From: an uncultured Veillonella sp.
GTDB lineage: Bacteria > Bacillota > Negativicutes > Veillonellales > Veillonellaceae
DNA: 24,746 nucleotides
Assembly: GCA_900757715.1 (NCBI GenBank)
Contig: CAAEOZ010000094.1
Span: forward strand, 1-24,746
Direction of reading: 5' to 3'
Positions within the stretch are counted from its first letter, which is position 1. Each line of letters starts with the position of its first letter. A model generated the notes under the pieces. It was not told the DNA's origin. It saw nothing but the letters and a program-made list of their open reading frames with translations, and searched no databases. A program made the translations under genes and the position numbers. This document shows, one piece after another, positions 1-8,648 of this stretch.

Positions 1-47
1 AATTGTTCTTTTATATGGTGAAAGTCTAATACATCTTCGTTAAACAA
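1..47 (-). CDS. Probable start of MutS2-like protein (partial, runs off window)
   Basis: Fifteen open codons run off the left edge. They read (M/L)FNEDVLDFHHIKEQ, which resembles the opening of MutS2-family ATPases (a pattern like VLxFxKIKEQL). The start would be TTG at 47, with an AAGAGGT ribosome binding site at 54-60 spaced 6 nt from it, 13 nt after the stop of the upstream U32-family gene. That spacing suggests translational coupling. MutS2 is a MutS-related protein linked to recombination control and to rescue of collided ribosomes. With only 15 residues the family call is an inference; the reading frame and ribosome binding site are what is seen. Confidence 0.45.
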   Translation of the reverse strand, partial: MFNEDVLDFHHIKEQ

Positions 48-60
48 TGTACTACCTCTT

Positions 61-2484
61 TTATAAAATACCTCTAAAATAGTGGCCCCTTGTAATAGGC
101 GTGTCATCCTTGCCTACACTCTTAGGCGGAGCCTCTTTTGTTCCATTTTGAATGGATACATAGTCTGCTACGATATTACGTAATCTATGTGGATCCATAT
201 GACGCCCATCGATGCGCAAAATATGTAGACCTTTACGATGTAACTCAGGCACGTAGGCACGCATGTCCATTTCATGACTGTTCATGATATGCATGCGGCA
301 ATATGGATCTGTGCGAAGTGGGAACACTTCTCCTTTACGGTCCTTTAATGCGTAATCTTCTGTTACGCACGGCATTGGACAGTTTTCTTTTTTACCAGTC
401 CCAACAAAGCTAGCGATGGCACAGTATTCAGAAATCATCATTTCCGTATACCCATGAACCATAACCTCTAATGGCAAATGAGTAGATTTTTGTAAGCTTA
501 CGAGTTGCCTCAATGTTAACTCTAAGGACGGTGCTACGCTACTCATATGTAAGTCTTCCCATACTTGTAAAGCAGAGCCATTAAATATGTTAAGACCTGT
601 ATCAGCTTCAATAGCACCTGGGTACCCTAAGTCACGAAGCCACAATAAGGCTTGTGGCACATGAATAGATATGCTATCTGGTTTCGCCTCAACTATGGCC
701 TTAAGGGTATTTATATACGCCTCAACTTCATCATCTTTCACAACCCGAGGCGTTGCAAATACACAAAGTACATTATGGTCTTTACAAAGCTTGGCTACCT
801 GCTCATAGATGCTAAGTTCATAAGGCTTACGTTGTAAGCGATCACCACCAAAGATAATCTTCTTAGCGCCCCCTTCAATAGCCGCTTTCACAGCCTCTAA
901 TTCATCAACGCGCGCACTTATGATAGGCTCAGTATATTGAATACTACTCTTAGCTACTATAGAAGACATATCTTGAGGCTCTGCAGCTAGCTCAGCCCAT
1001 GCTATTTCATGGTCTGTAATCAACAAGTTTTCTAATGCCTCCACAGCATCGCGACGCAATGCATTTAACACACTAGCTGGCCACATATATGGGCCATCAG
1101 GAATAGTCATAGAGCCAAGAGTAAATAATGTATTGCCTAATCTACCTACTTGGTCTGTAACCTTCTCTAATGTAGTTGGTTTGTTATTAGCATAAACAGG
1201 TTCAAACTCATTAGATACTGTCACAGTACGACCATCATTTAATACAAAGGTAAGTTCCGTACAAGGTATTTTACCCTCAGTATTAATAGATAGATAACCA
1301 TGTACCTCTAATTTAGCACTGAAATCTTGTAGACCTCTCTGCTTTTGAGCTTTAGGCGGTGATGCAAGGAATACTTGTCCCGCCGCAAAGCCTTCATCAG
1401 GTTTACATACAAAATGTTTATTATCAACAACAGACCAGTTTTGATCGATCTGATAATAAGTAATGCTACCAGAGGCTTGCATAACCTTTAAAAGTGACCC
1501 TTTTTCAATAGGTTCTGTTAAGTATAAATGAACTTGTCCTTTTTTAACCTCTGCCTTACCAATTGGTTTCCCCTGATTATTAGGGGCCACCACGGTCATC
1601 ATGGATTTCCCTACATGATCTGTTAAGTAATCTGTAGAGAAGCCCCGGTTAAAGCTAGCAGCCAATGCCTTAGCGTCAGCAGAATCCATATGAGCCGTAT
1701 CCAAGATATGACGGTAAGTACCAATAACTTGGCGCACATAGGATACCTTCTTCATACGCCCTTCCACCTTGAAGGATTTTACACCGGCTGCTACGAGCTC
1801 ATTCATATGTTCACTATAGTTAAGATCTTTAGGGCTCAATAAATAAGCTTCGTGTTTAGGCAACAAGCTTGTGCCCGATGAATCCAATAATTCATAAGGC
1901 AAGCGACAAGGCTGTGCACAAGCACCGCGGTTACCACTGCGCCCACCGATGAAGGAACTCATTAAGCATTGGCCAGAATAGCATACGCATAAGGCACCGT
2001 GAACAAAGACTTCGATTTCAGCGGTACAGTTCTTACAAATATGTTCAATTTCAGCGAGGCTCAATTCACGAGCCAATACAACACGGGTAAAACCGAGGCT
2101 TTCATAAAAACGAACCGCATCGAGCGTAGCTGCCGTCATTTGCGTACTACCGTGTAAATGCAATTTCGGAGCCACTCGTTGTGCCAATTTAGCAACAGCT
2201 AAGTCTTGAACGATAATAGCATCCACACCGATGCGTTCTAAGTCTTTTAAATACGACTCGAGAGCTATTAATTCAGAATCGCCTATTAGAATATTTACTG
2301 TTACATATACGGACACATCTAGAATGTGGGCCAATCGAATAGCCTCGGCCAATTCTTCAATGCCAAAGTTTGCTGCATGAGCACGGGCATTAAAGCCTTT
2401 ACCGCCGAGGTAAATCGCATCTGCTCCAGATTCTAAGGCGGCCATAAAGTTTTCCATCGTACCGGCAGGAGCCAATAATTCCAT
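61..2484 (-). CDS. U32-family protein (peptidase U32 / RNA hydroxylation type), long form
   Basis: An 807-residue protein of the U32 family. Bacterial members include TrhP, needed for 5-hydroxyuridine at tRNA wobble positions, and RlhA, needed for a 23S rRNA hydroxycytidine; older annotation calls them collagenase-like peptidases. The N-terminus (MELLAPAGTMENFMAALESG) and the signature around residues 155-200 (EVFVHGALCVCYSGQC, then a CxxxC after GNRGA) are typical. A second, weaker copy lies near residue 670 (VMVHGYTEMMISEYC, followed by a CPMPC cluster), so the protein looks like a two-lobed long form, closer in length to RlhA than to TrhP. I place the start at ATG 2484, which has AAAGGA 6 nt upstream; the TTG at 2490 would abut that site. 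Which RNA it acts on cannot be told from sequence alone. Confidence 0.88.
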   Translation of the reverse strand: MELLAPAGTMENFMAALESGADAIYLGGKGFNARAHAANFGIEELAEAIRLAHILDVSVYVTVNILIGDSELIALESYLKDLERIGVDAIIVQDLAVAKLAQRVAPKLHLHGSTQMTAATLDAVRFYESLGFTRVVLARELSLAEIEHICKNCTAEIEVFVHGALCVCYSGQCLMSSFIGGRSGNRGACAQPCRLPYELLDSSGTSLLPKHEAYLLSPKDLNYSEHMNELVAAGVKSFKVEGRMKKVSYVRQVIGTYRHILDTAHMDSADAKALAASFNRGFSTDYLTDHVGKSMMTVVAPNNQGKPIGKAEVKKGQVHLYLTEPIEKGSLLKVMQASGSITYYQIDQNWSVVDNKHFVCKPDEGFAAGQVFLASPPKAQKQRGLQDFSAKLEVHGYLSINTEGKIPCTELTFVLNDGRTVTVSNEFEPVYANNKPTTLEKVTDQVGRLGNTLFTLGSMTIPDGPYMWPASVLNALRRDAVEALENLLITDHEIAWAELAAEPQDMSSIVAKSSIQYTEPIISARVDELEAVKAAIEGGAKKIIFGGDRLQRKPYELSIYEQVAKLCKDHNVLCVFATPRVVKDDEVEAYINTLKAIVEAKPDSISIHVPQALLWLRDLGYPGAIEADTGLNIFNGSALQVWEDLHMSSVAPSLELTLRQLVSLQKSTHLPLEVMVHGYTEMMISEYCAIASFVGTGKKENCPMPCVTEDYALKDRKGEVFPLRTDPYCRMHIMNSHEMDMRAYVPELHRKGLHILRIDGRHMDPHRLRNIVADYVSIQNGTKEAPPKSVGKDDTPITRGHYFRGIL

Positions 2485-2527
2485 GGACAATCCTTTCTAC
2501 CTAACTAAAGGTATAACTATAGTACTA

Positions 2528-2555
2528 AAAGGGTTTACCATACGGTAAACCCTTT
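2528..2555 (-). terminator. Hairpin after pheT, probable intrinsic terminator
   Basis: A perfect 12-bp stem (arms 2528-2539 and 2544-2555) with a 4-nt loop lies 17 nt past the pheT stop. On the minus strand it is followed by only about four T residues, so termination may be partial and the downstream U32-family gene may receive read-through. The hairpin is symmetric, but I see no plus-strand gene for it to serve. Confidence 0.7.
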
Positions 2556-2572
2556 CAATATACTGCTTGAGA

Positions 2573-5017
2573 TTAACGTAATCTGCAGTTAATTTCTGCT
2601 AATGCATCGATAATAGCTTGAATATTACCGTCAATATCTTCATCATTCAACGTGCCTTCCATAGAGCGGAATTGTAAGTTGTACGCAAGACTGCGATAGC
2701 CAGCTTCAATATGTTCACCTTCGTAAACGTCGAAGATAGATGCACTTTCTAAATATTCTCCACCATGTTCTTTAATGATAGATAAAATTTCACCACTACC
2801 GACGGACACAGGAGCTACGATAGCAAGGTCACGACTAGTGCCTGGGAATTTACTGAAAGATGTGTAGCGGAATGCTGGAATCGACAAGGATAACACGGCT
2901 TCCAAATCGATTTCAAACATATATACTTTGCCAGACAAGTCAAAGTTTTTGCTCACTTGCGGATGTAATTCACCGTATTGAGCAATCATTTTACCATCTA
3001 CTATGTATTGAGCACTTACACCTGGATGGAAGTATGGTTCAGTGCCACGATTAATATCGTAGCCTGTAACGCCAAGTTCCGCTAACAACGCATCTACGAT
3101 GCCTTTTACATCGTAGAAATCAGTTGTCCGTTCTGCTTGATTCCAACCAGCTTGGTTCACCTTACCCATCAAAATGCCACAAGCCATAGGGCGTTCATGG
3201 GGCACCTCAGTTAGTGGTAATGCTTTTGCTTCATATACATTAGCCATTTCAAATAACCAGAGATCCTTATTTTGTTGTGCTAAATTGCGTTTCGCTGCAT
3301 CGATAACAGCTGGTACCAATGTAGTACGCATGTAAGGGAATTCTTCGGAAATTGGGTTCAAGATTGGAATCGCAGTATAACGGCTATCCCCTTCAGGAAG
3401 CATCATATTGGTAAGACCATCTTTATGCATAAAGCTAAAGGTAATGATTTGAGTCATACCAAGTTTAGCCAATGCATGTGTTACCTCTTTAGTAAGAGCT
3501 TTTTTAGGCGTCATACCACCAGAGGATAATACGGCTACAGGAATTGTAGGAGCGATATTATCGTAGTTATAAATACGAGCTACCTCTTCAGCAATATCAG
3601 GCATTACTGTTACGTCACCGCGCCATGTTGGAACGAGGGCAGATAATGTATCTCCTTCTTCTGTTACAACGAATTCAAGGGCAGTCAAAATACGAACCAT
3701 TTCGTCTTTTTCAATATTGGTACCCAAGTAATCATTGATTTGTTCCGCTGTGAAAGTTACGGAATGTTGCTCTACAGGATTTTCATATACATCAATAACA
3801 CCTACATCAACTTTACAAGTAGGGCAGATTTGTTGTAATAATTGAGCTGCTCTGTCAATAGCATAAGCAGTATATTTATGGTTTACGCCACGTTCAAAAC
3901 GACCAGACGCTTCAGAACGCATGCCAAGAGCTTTTGCAGTACGGCGAATAGATGGACCATTAAATACAGCAGCTTCGAACATAACTGTAGTCGTTTCGTT
4001 TGTTACTTCGCTATCAAAGCCACCCATGATACCCGCCACACCTACTGGACGTTCAGCGTCGGCAATGATAAGCATGGAATCATTTAATTCTCGTTCAGAA
4101 CCATCAAGTGTTACAAGTACTTCGCCATTTTTAGCACGTCTTGCCACTAATTGATGACCTTTTACATGGTCATAGTCGTATGCGTGCATAGGTTGTCCTA
4201 GTTCTAACATAACGTAGTTTGTAACGTCTACTACATTATTGATAGGACGAATTCCACTGTTGCGCAAGCGATTTTGCATCCACAATGGGGATGGTTCCAC
4301 CTTAACATCAGTTACTACGCGAGCGGTGAAACGAGTACAAAGATCATCCGCCTCGATGGATATAGAAGCTTTACCTTCGATAGATTCGCCATTTTCGTTT
4401 ACCATGATAACAGGGAATAAAGCTTTTTGATTTGTCATTATTCCGAATTCACGAGATAAGCCAACCATGGAGAAGCAATCCGCACGGTTTGCAGTCAATT
4501 CAAATTCATATACTGTATCGTTTAGGCCTAATACATCTTTTACATCAAGACCAATTGGTGTACCTTCAGGGAAGATATAAATACCTTGTGCTTCTTCTGG
4601 CAATACTAAATCGCTGGAGATACCGAATTCTGCAACAGAGCAGAACATACCTTCGGATACAACACCACGCAATTTGCCTTTTTTAATCTCTGTACCATCA
4701 GCCAAGCGAGATTTATGGTATGCTACAGGCACAATTTGACCTACTGCCACATTAGTAGCAGCTGTTACGATTTGTTTTGTAATAGGTTCGCCTTCTTCAG
4801 TAAGACATTCTACTTGGCATACTTGTAATTTATCTGCATCTGGGTGTTTTGTGATTTCCACAATTTTACCAGTATAAATTTTCTTAATGCCATTATCCAT
4901 AGCAATGACATCTTCGACAGGAATACCAGCTTGTGTTAATTCATCGGCCAATTCTTGAGCAGGACGATTCATATCCACAGGCACGTATTCATTCATCCAC
5001 TGTAAGCTTGCTTTCAT
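2573..5017 (-). CDS. pheT: Phenylalanine--tRNA ligase beta subunit
   Basis: An 814-residue beta subunit, a usual length. It forms the cytoplasmic alpha2-beta2 enzyme that charges tRNA-Phe. Visible domains are: an EMAP-type tRNA-binding domain at about residues 40-155 (YTGKIVEITKHPDADKLQV); the B3/B4 editing region around 210-390 (NRADCFSMVGLSREF, then QPMHAYDYD); B5 near 405-475; the catalytic-like core; and a C-terminal FDX-ACB anticodon-binding domain from about 720 (FSKFPGTSRDLAIVAPV). The ATG start at 5017 has a perfect AGGAGG (5023-5028), and the TAG stop of pheS overlaps that site, so the two subunits are translationally coupled. No T-box leader precedes the pair here. Confidence 0.97.
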   Translation of the reverse strand: MKASLQWMNEYVPVDMNRPAQELADELTQAGIPVEDVIAMDNGIKKIYTGKIVEITKHPDADKLQVCQVECLTEEGEPITKQIVTAATNVAVGQIVPVAYHKSRLADGTEIKKGKLRGVVSEGMFCSVAEFGISSDLVLPEEAQGIYIFPEGTPIGLDVKDVLGLNDTVYEFELTANRADCFSMVGLSREFGIMTNQKALFPVIMVNENGESIEGKASISIEADDLCTRFTARVVTDVKVEPSPLWMQNRLRNSGIRPINNVVDVTNYVMLELGQPMHAYDYDHVKGHQLVARRAKNGEVLVTLDGSERELNDSMLIIADAERPVGVAGIMGGFDSEVTNETTTVMFEAAVFNGPSIRRTAKALGMRSEASGRFERGVNHKYTAYAIDRAAQLLQQICPTCKVDVGVIDVYENPVEQHSVTFTAEQINDYLGTNIEKDEMVRILTALEFVVTEEGDTLSALVPTWRGDVTVMPDIAEEVARIYNYDNIAPTIPVAVLSSGGMTPKKALTKEVTHALAKLGMTQIITFSFMHKDGLTNMMLPEGDSRYTAIPILNPISEEFPYMRTTLVPAVIDAAKRNLAQQNKDLWLFEMANVYEAKALPLTEVPHERPMACGILMGKVNQAGWNQAERTTDFYDVKGIVDALLAELGVTGYDINRGTEPYFHPGVSAQYIVDGKMIAQYGELHPQVSKNFDLSGKVYMFEIDLEAVLSLSIPAFRYTSFSKFPGTSRDLAIVAPVSVGSGEILSIIKEHGGEYLESASIFDVYEGEHIEAGYRSLAYNLQFRSMEGTLNDEDIDGNIQAIIDALAEINCRLR

Positions 5018-5026
5018 GAGTTCCTC

Positions 5027-6049
5027 CTAAAATTGTTCCAAGAATCGTACATCATCTTCAAAGAATAGACGTAAATCGTTAATGCCATATAAAAGCATAG
5101 CAATACGCTCTACACCCATGCCAAAGGCAAAACCTTTAACCTTTTCAGGATCGTACCCATTAATACGCAATACGTCAGGGTGAACCATGCCGCAACCTAA
5201 GATTTCTAACCAACCGGTATGGGAACATACACGACAGCCATCACCACCACACATTACGCAAGAGATATCTACCTCTGCAGATGGTTCTGTGAATGGAAAG
5301 AAGCTTGTACGGAAACGTACCTTTGTTTCATCACCATACATGTGACGCAAGAAGGACTCCAATGTACCTTTCAAGTCAGCAAAAGTAATATGCTTATCAA
5401 TAATGAGACCTTCCACTTGATGGAATACAGGGGAATGAGTCGCATCATAATCCCAACGATAAACCTTACCAGGCGCAATCATACGGATTGGGCTGTTTGG
5501 CTCATGACGTTGCATTGTACGAGCTTGTACTGGAGATGTATGAGTACGTAACAAGAAATTTTCTGTAATATAGAAGGAATCTTGCATATCACGTGCGGGA
5601 TGATCCTTAGGTAAATTTAAGCACTCAAAGTTATAGTAATCTTGCTCAATCTCCGGCCCCTCTTCAACGGTATATCCCATTTTCATAAAGAAGTCTTCAA
5701 TCATTTCATTAACCTTTGTTAATGGATGAATATGACCAGTTTTTGGCGCACGACCTGGCAATGTAATATCGATACGTTCTTGTTCTAAGCGAGCATTCAA
5801 CTCTTCTGTTTCCATACGATTTTTTACGGCATCAATTTCAGCCTCTAATGCTTCACGAACTGCATTAACAAGAGCACCAGCCTTAGGACGTTCTTTCGGA
5901 GATAATTTACCAAGACCTTTTAGTAATGCTGTTACCTCACCTTTTTTACCTAGATATTTTACACGTATATCTTGCAACGCTTGTTGAAAAGCAGCGCCTT
6001 TGATAGCCTCAAGGGCTTCTGCCTTAAGACGTTGTAATTCTTGTTCCAT
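5027..6049 (-). CDS. pheS: Phenylalanine--tRNA ligase alpha subunit
   Basis: A 340-residue catalytic alpha subunit. It has the N-terminal coiled-coil arm (residues 1-90) that binds tRNA, then the class II core: RTHTSPVQARTM and APGKVYRWDYDATHSPVFHQ form the motif 2 region, and FGMGVERIAMLLYGINDLR is motif 3. The cysteine-rich stretch CVMCGGDGCRVC near residue 265 is common in bacterial PheS. The ATG at 6049 has AGGAGG upstream. It lies 36 nt after the thioesterase gene with no terminator between, so pheST is probably co-transcribed with that gene, though an unrecognised local promoter is possible. Confidence 0.97.
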   Translation of the reverse strand: MEQELQRLKAEALEAIKGAAFQQALQDIRVKYLGKKGEVTALLKGLGKLSPKERPKAGALVNAVREALEAEIDAVKNRMETEELNARLEQERIDITLPGRAPKTGHIHPLTKVNEMIEDFFMKMGYTVEEGPEIEQDYYNFECLNLPKDHPARDMQDSFYITENFLLRTHTSPVQARTMQRHEPNSPIRMIAPGKVYRWDYDATHSPVFHQVEGLIIDKHITFADLKGTLESFLRHMYGDETKVRFRTSFFPFTEPSAEVDISCVMCGGDGCRVCSHTGWLEILGCGMVHPDVLRINGYDPEKVKGFAFGMGVERIAMLLYGINDLRLFFEDDVRFLEQF

Positions 6050-6085
6050 TAAAGCATCCTCCTATATTTAAAAGTCTAAACTATA

Positions 6086-6550
6086 TTATACCAAATCAGG
6101 GTTATCTTCTTCAATAAAACGCCATGGTAAATCAGGTAATGGCTTCTCTTCTAATACAAAAAATGTACCACGAGCTAAATGTACAAGTTCACCTAATTCA
6201 TTATAGATACGGGCCGTAGCCACCATGGTTGTTTTGCCATTGTGCTCTACATTGGCTACACCACGTAATACAGTCCCTCCCTTAACAGCTTTCACATAGT
6301 TACCATTAAGATCAATAGTGCTAACAGATTTTCCCAAAGTAAAACAAGCGGTCCCCATCACACTATCTGCTAAACCAATACAAACAGCACCATGCAAATT
6401 CCCTCTAAAATTGCAATACCCTGTTTCATTTGTTTGCAATGTCATTTCCGCATGACCTGGTTCTACTGCTGTAATCTCAGAATCTTTTACCCAAGAAAAT
6501 GGGTTTTGATCTCGTAATTCGTTGAAATATTCTATCAATGTCGTAGCCAT
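6086..6550 (-). CDS. Hotdog-fold thioesterase, PaaI/YbgC-like superfamily
   Basis: A 154-residue protein with the PaaI-type hotdog core: CNFRGNLHGAVCIGLADSVMGTACF carries the HGG-like motif that positions the acyl-CoA thioester, followed by the beta-sheet segment STIDLNGNYVKAVKGG. Such proteins hydrolyse acyl- or aryl-CoA thioesters in the cytoplasm; the substrate is unknown here. The frame is open to ATG 6589, but that codon has no ribosome binding site. ATG 6550 has GGAG 6 nt upstream and gives a family-typical length, so I use it. A possible -10 element at 6595-6600 would put the transcript start close to 6589, which also favours the shorter form. It precedes pheST with no functional link I can see. 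Confidence 0.88.
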   Translation of the reverse strand: MATTLIEYFNELRDQNPFSWVKDSEITAVEPGHAEMTLQTNETGYCNFRGNLHGAVCIGLADSVMGTACFTLGKSVSTIDLNGNYVKAVKGGTVLRGVANVEHNGKTTMVATARIYNELGELVHLARGTFFVLEEKPLPDLPWRFIEEDNPDLV

Positions 6551-6594
6551 TTGTTTCTCCAATTCTATATCAAATTCACCAGTAATCATAAGAA

Positions 6595-6600
6595 ATTATA
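6595..6600 (-). promoter_or_regulatory. Possible -10 element for thioesterase-pheST
   Basis: A perfect TATAAT on the minus strand overlaps the T-tract of the macB terminator, about 45 nt upstream of the chosen thioesterase start. No good -35 hexamer sits at 16-18 nt, so this is a weak call. Confidence 0.3.
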
Positions 6601-6603
6601 AAA

Positions 6604-6646
6604 ATGGTGCGCTACATCATACATATTGTATCATGCAACGCACCAT
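6604..6646 (-). terminator. Intrinsic terminator of the macAB operon
   Basis: A 19-bp stem (arms 6604-6622 and 6628-6646) with a 5-nt loop is followed on the minus strand by TTTTTATAATTT. Two positions pair as G-U only when read as minus-strand RNA, and there is a single G-G mismatch, so the structure is built for minus-strand transcription. It lies about 63 nt past the macB permease stop. Confidence 0.88.
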
Positions 6647-6709
6647 ATGCGAATAACTCTATCTAATTATATAGTATGTTCTTAAAAAAACACATTTATA
6701 AATTCAAAA

Positions 6710-7921
6710 CTATTCATAATGCAATGCATCAATTGGATTGAGTTTAGCCGCTTTACGGGCTGGGTATATACCAAAAATCAAACCAATAGCCATGGAAAAG
6801 GCAAAGGACATTATGATTGTTGGAACAGATACAACTGTACTCATTCCAGATACCATTCCGATTACTTTTGAGGCTCCTATACCGAAAGCAATACCAATAA
6901 AGCCCCCTATCAAACTGATTACAACGGCTTCTATTAAGAATTGCGTAACAATTACGCTATACGTAGCCCCCAAAGCTTTACGCACACCAATTTCTCGAGT
7001 CCGTTCCGTTACAGATACAAGCATGATGTTCATAATACCAATGCCACCTACAACTAGAGAAATCGCAGCAACAGCCCCCAGGAATAACGTAAATGTTCCG
7101 GTCGTCTGAGCCACTGTTTCCATAATGGATTTCATATTTTGAATATTGAAATCATCCAAATTTGTATCTTTAATATTATGACGAACACGCAACAAGTTCT
7201 CTATATCTGCCTGCAAACGATCGATGCCCTCATCATCCTTAGCCACAACATACACCCTGCGAAGATAGTCAATGCCCTCTACGCGCTCCATTGATGTTGT
7301 ATATGGAATTAACACCGTATCGTCTTGGTCATTACCCATGGTTCCGTTCCCTTTACTTTTGAGAACACCAATGACACGGAATGGAATATTTTTAACACGG
7401 ATTTCCTTGCCTACAGGATCTTCATCAGCAAATAAATTTTTTACTACCGTTTGTCCCACAACCGCTACACGTTCTCGGTTCTGAACATTTTTATCGGAGA
7501 AAAATCGACCAGATGTCATAGTCCAATTATTTACGTCCTGAAAGTTAGAATTAACCCCCGCAACAGATGTAGTCCAGTTTTTATTTTGATAAATCACCAC
7601 ATAAGAGCCATTTGTCATAGGACTAGCGGCTTTTACACCTTCTAACTTGGCAATAGCTTCATAGTCAGATATTTTCAACGATTTCATGGACCCCTGCGAA
7701 GGTCTAGCACCTGGCGTCCGCGGCGCCCCTGGCAGAACTACCAACAAGTTAGAGCCTAAGCTAGAAATAGAATTCTCAATATCTTGCTTCACCCCATTAC
7801 CGATAGATACCAATGCAATAACTGCAGCTACACCAATAATGATACCTAGCATGGTCAAGAGGGATCGTAATTTATTTGCAACCAAGGAAGCCCATGCCAT
7901 TAGAAAACTTTCTTTATACAT
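6710..7921 (-). CDS. MacB-type ABC transporter permease
   Basis: A 403-residue inner-membrane permease of the MacB/FtsX superfamily. It has one N-terminal membrane helix (residues about 20-45, LRSLLTMLGIIIGVAAVIALVSIG), a large periplasmic MacB-PCD domain (about 50-270), then three C-terminal helices (FTLFLGAVAAISLVVGGIGIMNIML, VIVTQFLIEAVVISLIGGFIGIAFG and IIMSFAFSMAIGLIFGIYPA, each split here across a longer span). The conserved VTERTREIGVRKALGA loop contacts the ATPase. In E. coli MacB the ATPase and permease are fused; here they are separate proteins. The ATG at 7921 has AAAGGAGG upstream and overlaps the end of the ATPase gene by 8 nt. With MacA it should export a peptide, antibiotic or lipid-like substrate through a TolC-like channel encoded elsewhere; the substrate is unknown. 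Confidence 0.93.
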   Translation of the reverse strand: MYKESFLMAWASLVANKLRSLLTMLGIIIGVAAVIALVSIGNGVKQDIENSISSLGSNLLVVLPGAPRTPGARPSQGSMKSLKISDYEAIAKLEGVKAASPMTNGSYVVIYQNKNWTTSVAGVNSNFQDVNNWTMTSGRFFSDKNVQNRERVAVVGQTVVKNLFADEDPVGKEIRVKNIPFRVIGVLKSKGNGTMGNDQDDTVLIPYTTSMERVEGIDYLRRVYVVAKDDEGIDRLQADIENLLRVRHNIKDTNLDDFNIQNMKSIMETVAQTTGTFTLFLGAVAAISLVVGGIGIMNIMLVSVTERTREIGVRKALGATYSVIVTQFLIEAVVISLIGGFIGIAFGIGASKVIGMVSGMSTVVSVPTIIMSFAFSMAIGLIFGIYPARKAAKLNPIDALHYE

Positions 7922-8636
7922 TAGGCACCTCCTTTATAGGAGTCATATTAGAATTGAACGAATCCTCTACGATTATCCCATCTTTCAAGACTACATTACG
8001 ACTCGCATACGTAGCAATATCAGGTTCATGTGTAACTAGAAGAATTGTACGTCCTTCATCGTGAAGATCTCTAAATATATTCATAACATCAATGGTTGAC
8101 TTAGAGTCGAGATTCCCTGTCGGTTCATCAGCCATAATAATAGCAGGATTATTCGCCAACGCACGAGCAATCGCTACACGTTGTCGTTGCCCCCCAGACA
8201 ACTCGGATGGCAAGTGATCCATACGCTCGTCTAATCCGACAGACTGTAATAATTGAGAAGCTCGTTCAATGCGCATCTTTTTATTTACACCTGCATAAAT
8301 CATAGGAAGCGCTACATTTTCTAGGGCTGTTAATTTTGTCAACAAATTAAAGCTTTGAAATACAAAACCGATCTGTTTGTTACGCACATACGCAAGTTCA
8401 TCATCAGATAAGGTAGCAACCTCGTCTCCATTGAGTCGATAAGAACCAGTTGTAGGTCGGTCCAAACATCCGAGAATATTCATAAAGGTTGATTTACCTG
8501 AGCCAGATGGTCCCATAATGGATACAAATTCACCCTTATTGACAACTAAATCAATGCCATGTAGAACAGGTACTGATAATTTGCCATTCACATAGGTTTT
8601 TGTAATTCCTTGTATGTCAATTACTGTTTGGTTCAT
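7914..8636 (-). CDS. MacB-type ABC transporter ATP-binding protein
   Basis: A 240-residue ATPase of the MacB/LolD class that powers the adjacent permease. It shows Walker A (GPSGSGKST, about residues 42-50), Q-loop (GFVFQSFNLL), ABC signature LSGGQRQR, Walker B with the class-typical tail (IIMADEPTGNLDS) and the switch histidine (LLVTHEPD). The frame opens at GTG 8642, but ATG 8636 has AAGGG at 9 nt and is preferred. It starts 12 nt after the macA stop and overlaps the permease start, which fits one transcript and coupled translation. Confidence 0.94.
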   Translation of the reverse strand: MNQTVIDIQGITKTYVNGKLSVPVLHGIDLVVNKGEFVSIMGPSGSGKSTFMNILGCLDRPTTGSYRLNGDEVATLSDDELAYVRNKQIGFVFQSFNLLTKLTALENVALPMIYAGVNKKMRIERASQLLQSVGLDERMDHLPSELSGGQRQRVAIARALANNPAIIMADEPTGNLDSKSTIDVMNIFRDLHDEGRTILLVTHEPDIATYASRNVVLKDGIIVEDSFNSNMTPIKEVPNV

Positions 8637-8648
8637 AAGCACCTACCC

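Noticed and set aside
2491..2572. Separate promoter for the U32-family gene
   Set aside because: A TATAGT-like element is present, but no -35 at acceptable spacing was found; read-through past the weak terminator is as likely.
6050..6085. T-box or other leader upstream of pheST
   Set aside because: Only 36 nt separate pheS from the thioesterase gene, too short, and no specifier or antiterminator elements are visible.
6738..8064. Several plus-strand open frames of 60-123 codons opposite the macB genes
   Set aside because: They mirror well-supported minus-strand genes, have no ribosome binding sites of note and encode no recognisable motifs.
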